Assembly: GCA_019635485.1 (NCBI GenBank)
Contig: JAHBZL010000033.1
Location: forward strand, 1 to 58,822
DNA: 58,822 nt
Direction: 5' to 3'
Source of the DNA: Piscinibacter sp.
Lineage (GTDB): Bacteria; Pseudomonadota; Gammaproteobacteria; Burkholderiales; Burkholderiaceae_C
Shown here: positions 57,820 to 58,822 of the stretch, in pieces
Numbering within the stretch: the first letter of the stretch is position 1
Layout of the letters: the number at the start of each line of letters is the position of its first letter
Translations under genes and position numbers: made by a program
The notes under the pieces: generated by a model
The model's database searches: none
What the model was told of the DNA's origin: nothing
The model's input: the letters and a program-made list of their open reading frames with translations, nothing else

Positions 57820-58822
57820 ATGCGATTCATCCAGTACCTCGACGACGATGGCAACCAGCGGGTCGGCTGCACCAGCAGCGATGCCGGCCGTGTGCGGCGC
57901 CTGGACGGCACCGCCAGCATGGTGGCGCTGGCTCAGGCGGCCTGGGAGCACGGCCGCACCGTGACGCAGATGGCCGAGGCGCGGCTCGGCGCGCTCGAAG
58001 CCACGCCGCTTGCGCGGCTGCTCGACGGCCTGCGCGTGCTGACGCCGCTGACGCACGACGACCCCGCGCACTGCCTGGTCAGCGGCACCGGGCTCACGCA
58101 CCTGGGCAGCGCGGCGACGCGCGACGCGATGCACCAGAAGGTCGGCGCGCAGCCCGAGGAGGCGCTGTCCGACTCGATGCGCATGTTCAAGTGGGGCCTG
58201 GACGGCGGCCGTCCCGCCCCCGGCGAGGCCGGCGTGCAGCCCGAGTGGTTCTACAAGGGCGACGGGCGCAACGTCGTGGCGCCCGGCGCGCCGCTGCCGT
58301 CACCGGCCTTCGCGCTGGATGCCGGCGAGGAGCCGGAGCTGGTCGGCCTGTACTGGATCGCGCCGGACGGCACGCCTTGCCGGCTCGGCTTCGCGCTCGG
58401 CAACGAGTTCTCCGACCATGTCACCGAGCGGCAGAACTACCTGTACCTCGCCCATTCGAAGCTGCGCGCCTGCGCGGTCGGCCCGGAACTCGCGGCCGGC
58501 CCCTTGCCGGCGGACCTGCAGGGCACGAGCCGCATCCGCCGCGAAGGCCGCGTGGTCTGGGAAAAGCCGTTCGCGACCGGCGAGGCCAACATGTGCCACA
58601 CGCTGGCCAACCTCGAGTACCACCACTTCAAGTACGCGCCGCATCGCCGTCCGGGCGACGTGCACCTGCACTTCTTCGGCACCGCGACGCTGAGCTTCGC
58701 CGACGGCGTGAAGGTCGAGCCCGGCGACCGCTTCGAGATCGGGCAGCCGGCGCTCGGCGCGGCGCTGGTCAATCCGGTGGTCGTCGAGGCGGCGCGCTTC
58801 GCGCCGGGGTCGGTGCGCGTCC
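57820..58822 (+). CDS. gguC: GguC / AraD1-family sugar-acid breakdown protein (3' end cut)
   Basis: The frame runs off the right edge after 334 residues. It is a fumarylacetoacetase-fold protein: DSMRMFKWGLDGGRPAPGEAG, PEWFYKGDGRNVVAPG (metal and substrate region), GFALGNEFSDHVTERQNYLYLAHSKLR and LHFFGTATLSF are typical GguC/AraD1 stretches. It most likely acts on the 2-keto-3-deoxy sugar acid formed by the IlvD/Edd dehydratase, perhaps as the dehydratase giving a ketoglutarate semialdehyde; this is inference from context. ATG at 57820. It is divergent from gbpR. Confidence 0.88.
   Translation, partial: MRFIQYLDDDGNQRVGCTSSDAGRVRRLDGTASMVALAQAAWEHGRTVTQMAEARLGALEATPLARLLDGLRVLTPLTHDDPAHCLVSGTGLTHLGSAATRDAMHQKVGAQPEEALSDSMRMFKWGLDGGRPAPGEAGVQPEWFYKGDGRNVVAPGAPLPSPAFALDAGEEPELVGLYWIAPDGTPCRLGFALGNEFSDHVTERQNYLYLAHSKLRACAVGPELAAGPLPADLQGTSRIRREGRVVWEKPFATGEANMCHTLANLEYHHFKYAPHRRPGDVHLHFFGTATLSFADGVKVEPGDRFEIGQPALGAALVNPVVVEAARFAPGSVRV

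Overview
The window is very GC-rich chromosomal DNA packed with short-spaced genes on both strands. The gene families point to a Burkholderiales-type betaproteobacterium (Rubrivivax/Azohydromonas/Hydrogenophaga-like): a proteobacterial NAD-reducing hydrogenase operon without hoxE, a PACE efflux pump with a divergent LysR gene, a SoxR gene of the efflux-regulating kind, and a ChvE/GguABC sugar cluster. The taxonomic call is inference from gene content only. I saw no tRNA, rRNA, insertion sequence, prophage or CRISPR array.

Layout. 1-3.7 kb: stress and drug efflux genes (MFS pump with divergent soxR and a clear SoxR operator, aldo/keto reductase, PACE pump with divergent LysR regulator). 3.6-8.7 kb: a hoxFUYHW operon for a bidirectional NAD-linked [NiFe] hydrogenase, every junction overlapping. 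8.7-14.6 kb: a methyltransferase divergent from an AraC regulator, an M16 peptidase behind a membrane-anchored TIR protein, and a START-domain/PAP2 pair. 14.6-18.4 kb: a 1238-residue TIR / NB-ARC / 14-blade WD40 protein, an APAF-1-like bacterial NLR. 18.4-22.4 kb: pcm, an oligopeptide-type ABC ATPase, a flavin monooxygenase, a CYTH protein and a secreted protein. 22.5-27.0 kb: a three-gene operon of a 980-residue helical protein ending in an anthrax-lethal-factor-like zincin, a CpXC protein and a nucleotidyltransferase. 27-38.3 kb: two large signal-transduction ATPase regulators (LuxR type and BTAD/SARP type) set among redox and thiol genes: DUF4242, flavin oxidoreductase, OsmC, methyltransferase, a cysteine synthase-glutaredoxin fusion and an AhpD-like protein. 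38-45 kb: acyltransferase, tyrosinase, VOC protein, two peptide-type ABC permeases and an aldehyde dehydrogenase. 45-48.2 kb: an outer-membrane barrel and an OmpR/EnvZ-type two-component pair. 48.2 kb to the end: a pentose/hexose oxidation and uptake cluster (gguB, gguA, chvE-type binding protein, aldose epimerase, lactonase, IlvD/Edd dehydratase, SDR, gbpR-type LysR, gguC).

How genes work together. The sugar cluster makes a coherent pathway: ABC import, mutarotation, oxidation to a lactone, hydrolysis, dehydration and further breakdown by GguC, best matching non-phosphorylative L-arabinose (or galactose) oxidation under a GbpR-like regulator. A good intrinsic terminator between the binding-protein gene and the transporter ATPase gene would set unequal expression.

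Most notable for novelty are: (1) a 39-bp element repeated with 35 identical bases upstream of osmC and upstream of the methyltransferase/cysK-grx/ahpD-like genes, on the two sides of a BTAD-ATPase regulator, which defines a probable unrecognised thiol/redox regulon; (2) the TIR-NB-ARC-WD40 protein near a second, membrane-bound TIR protein; (3) the lethal-factor-like metallopeptidase/CpXC/nucleotidyltransferase operon. All functions are inferred from sequence motifs read by eye; no database search was possible.
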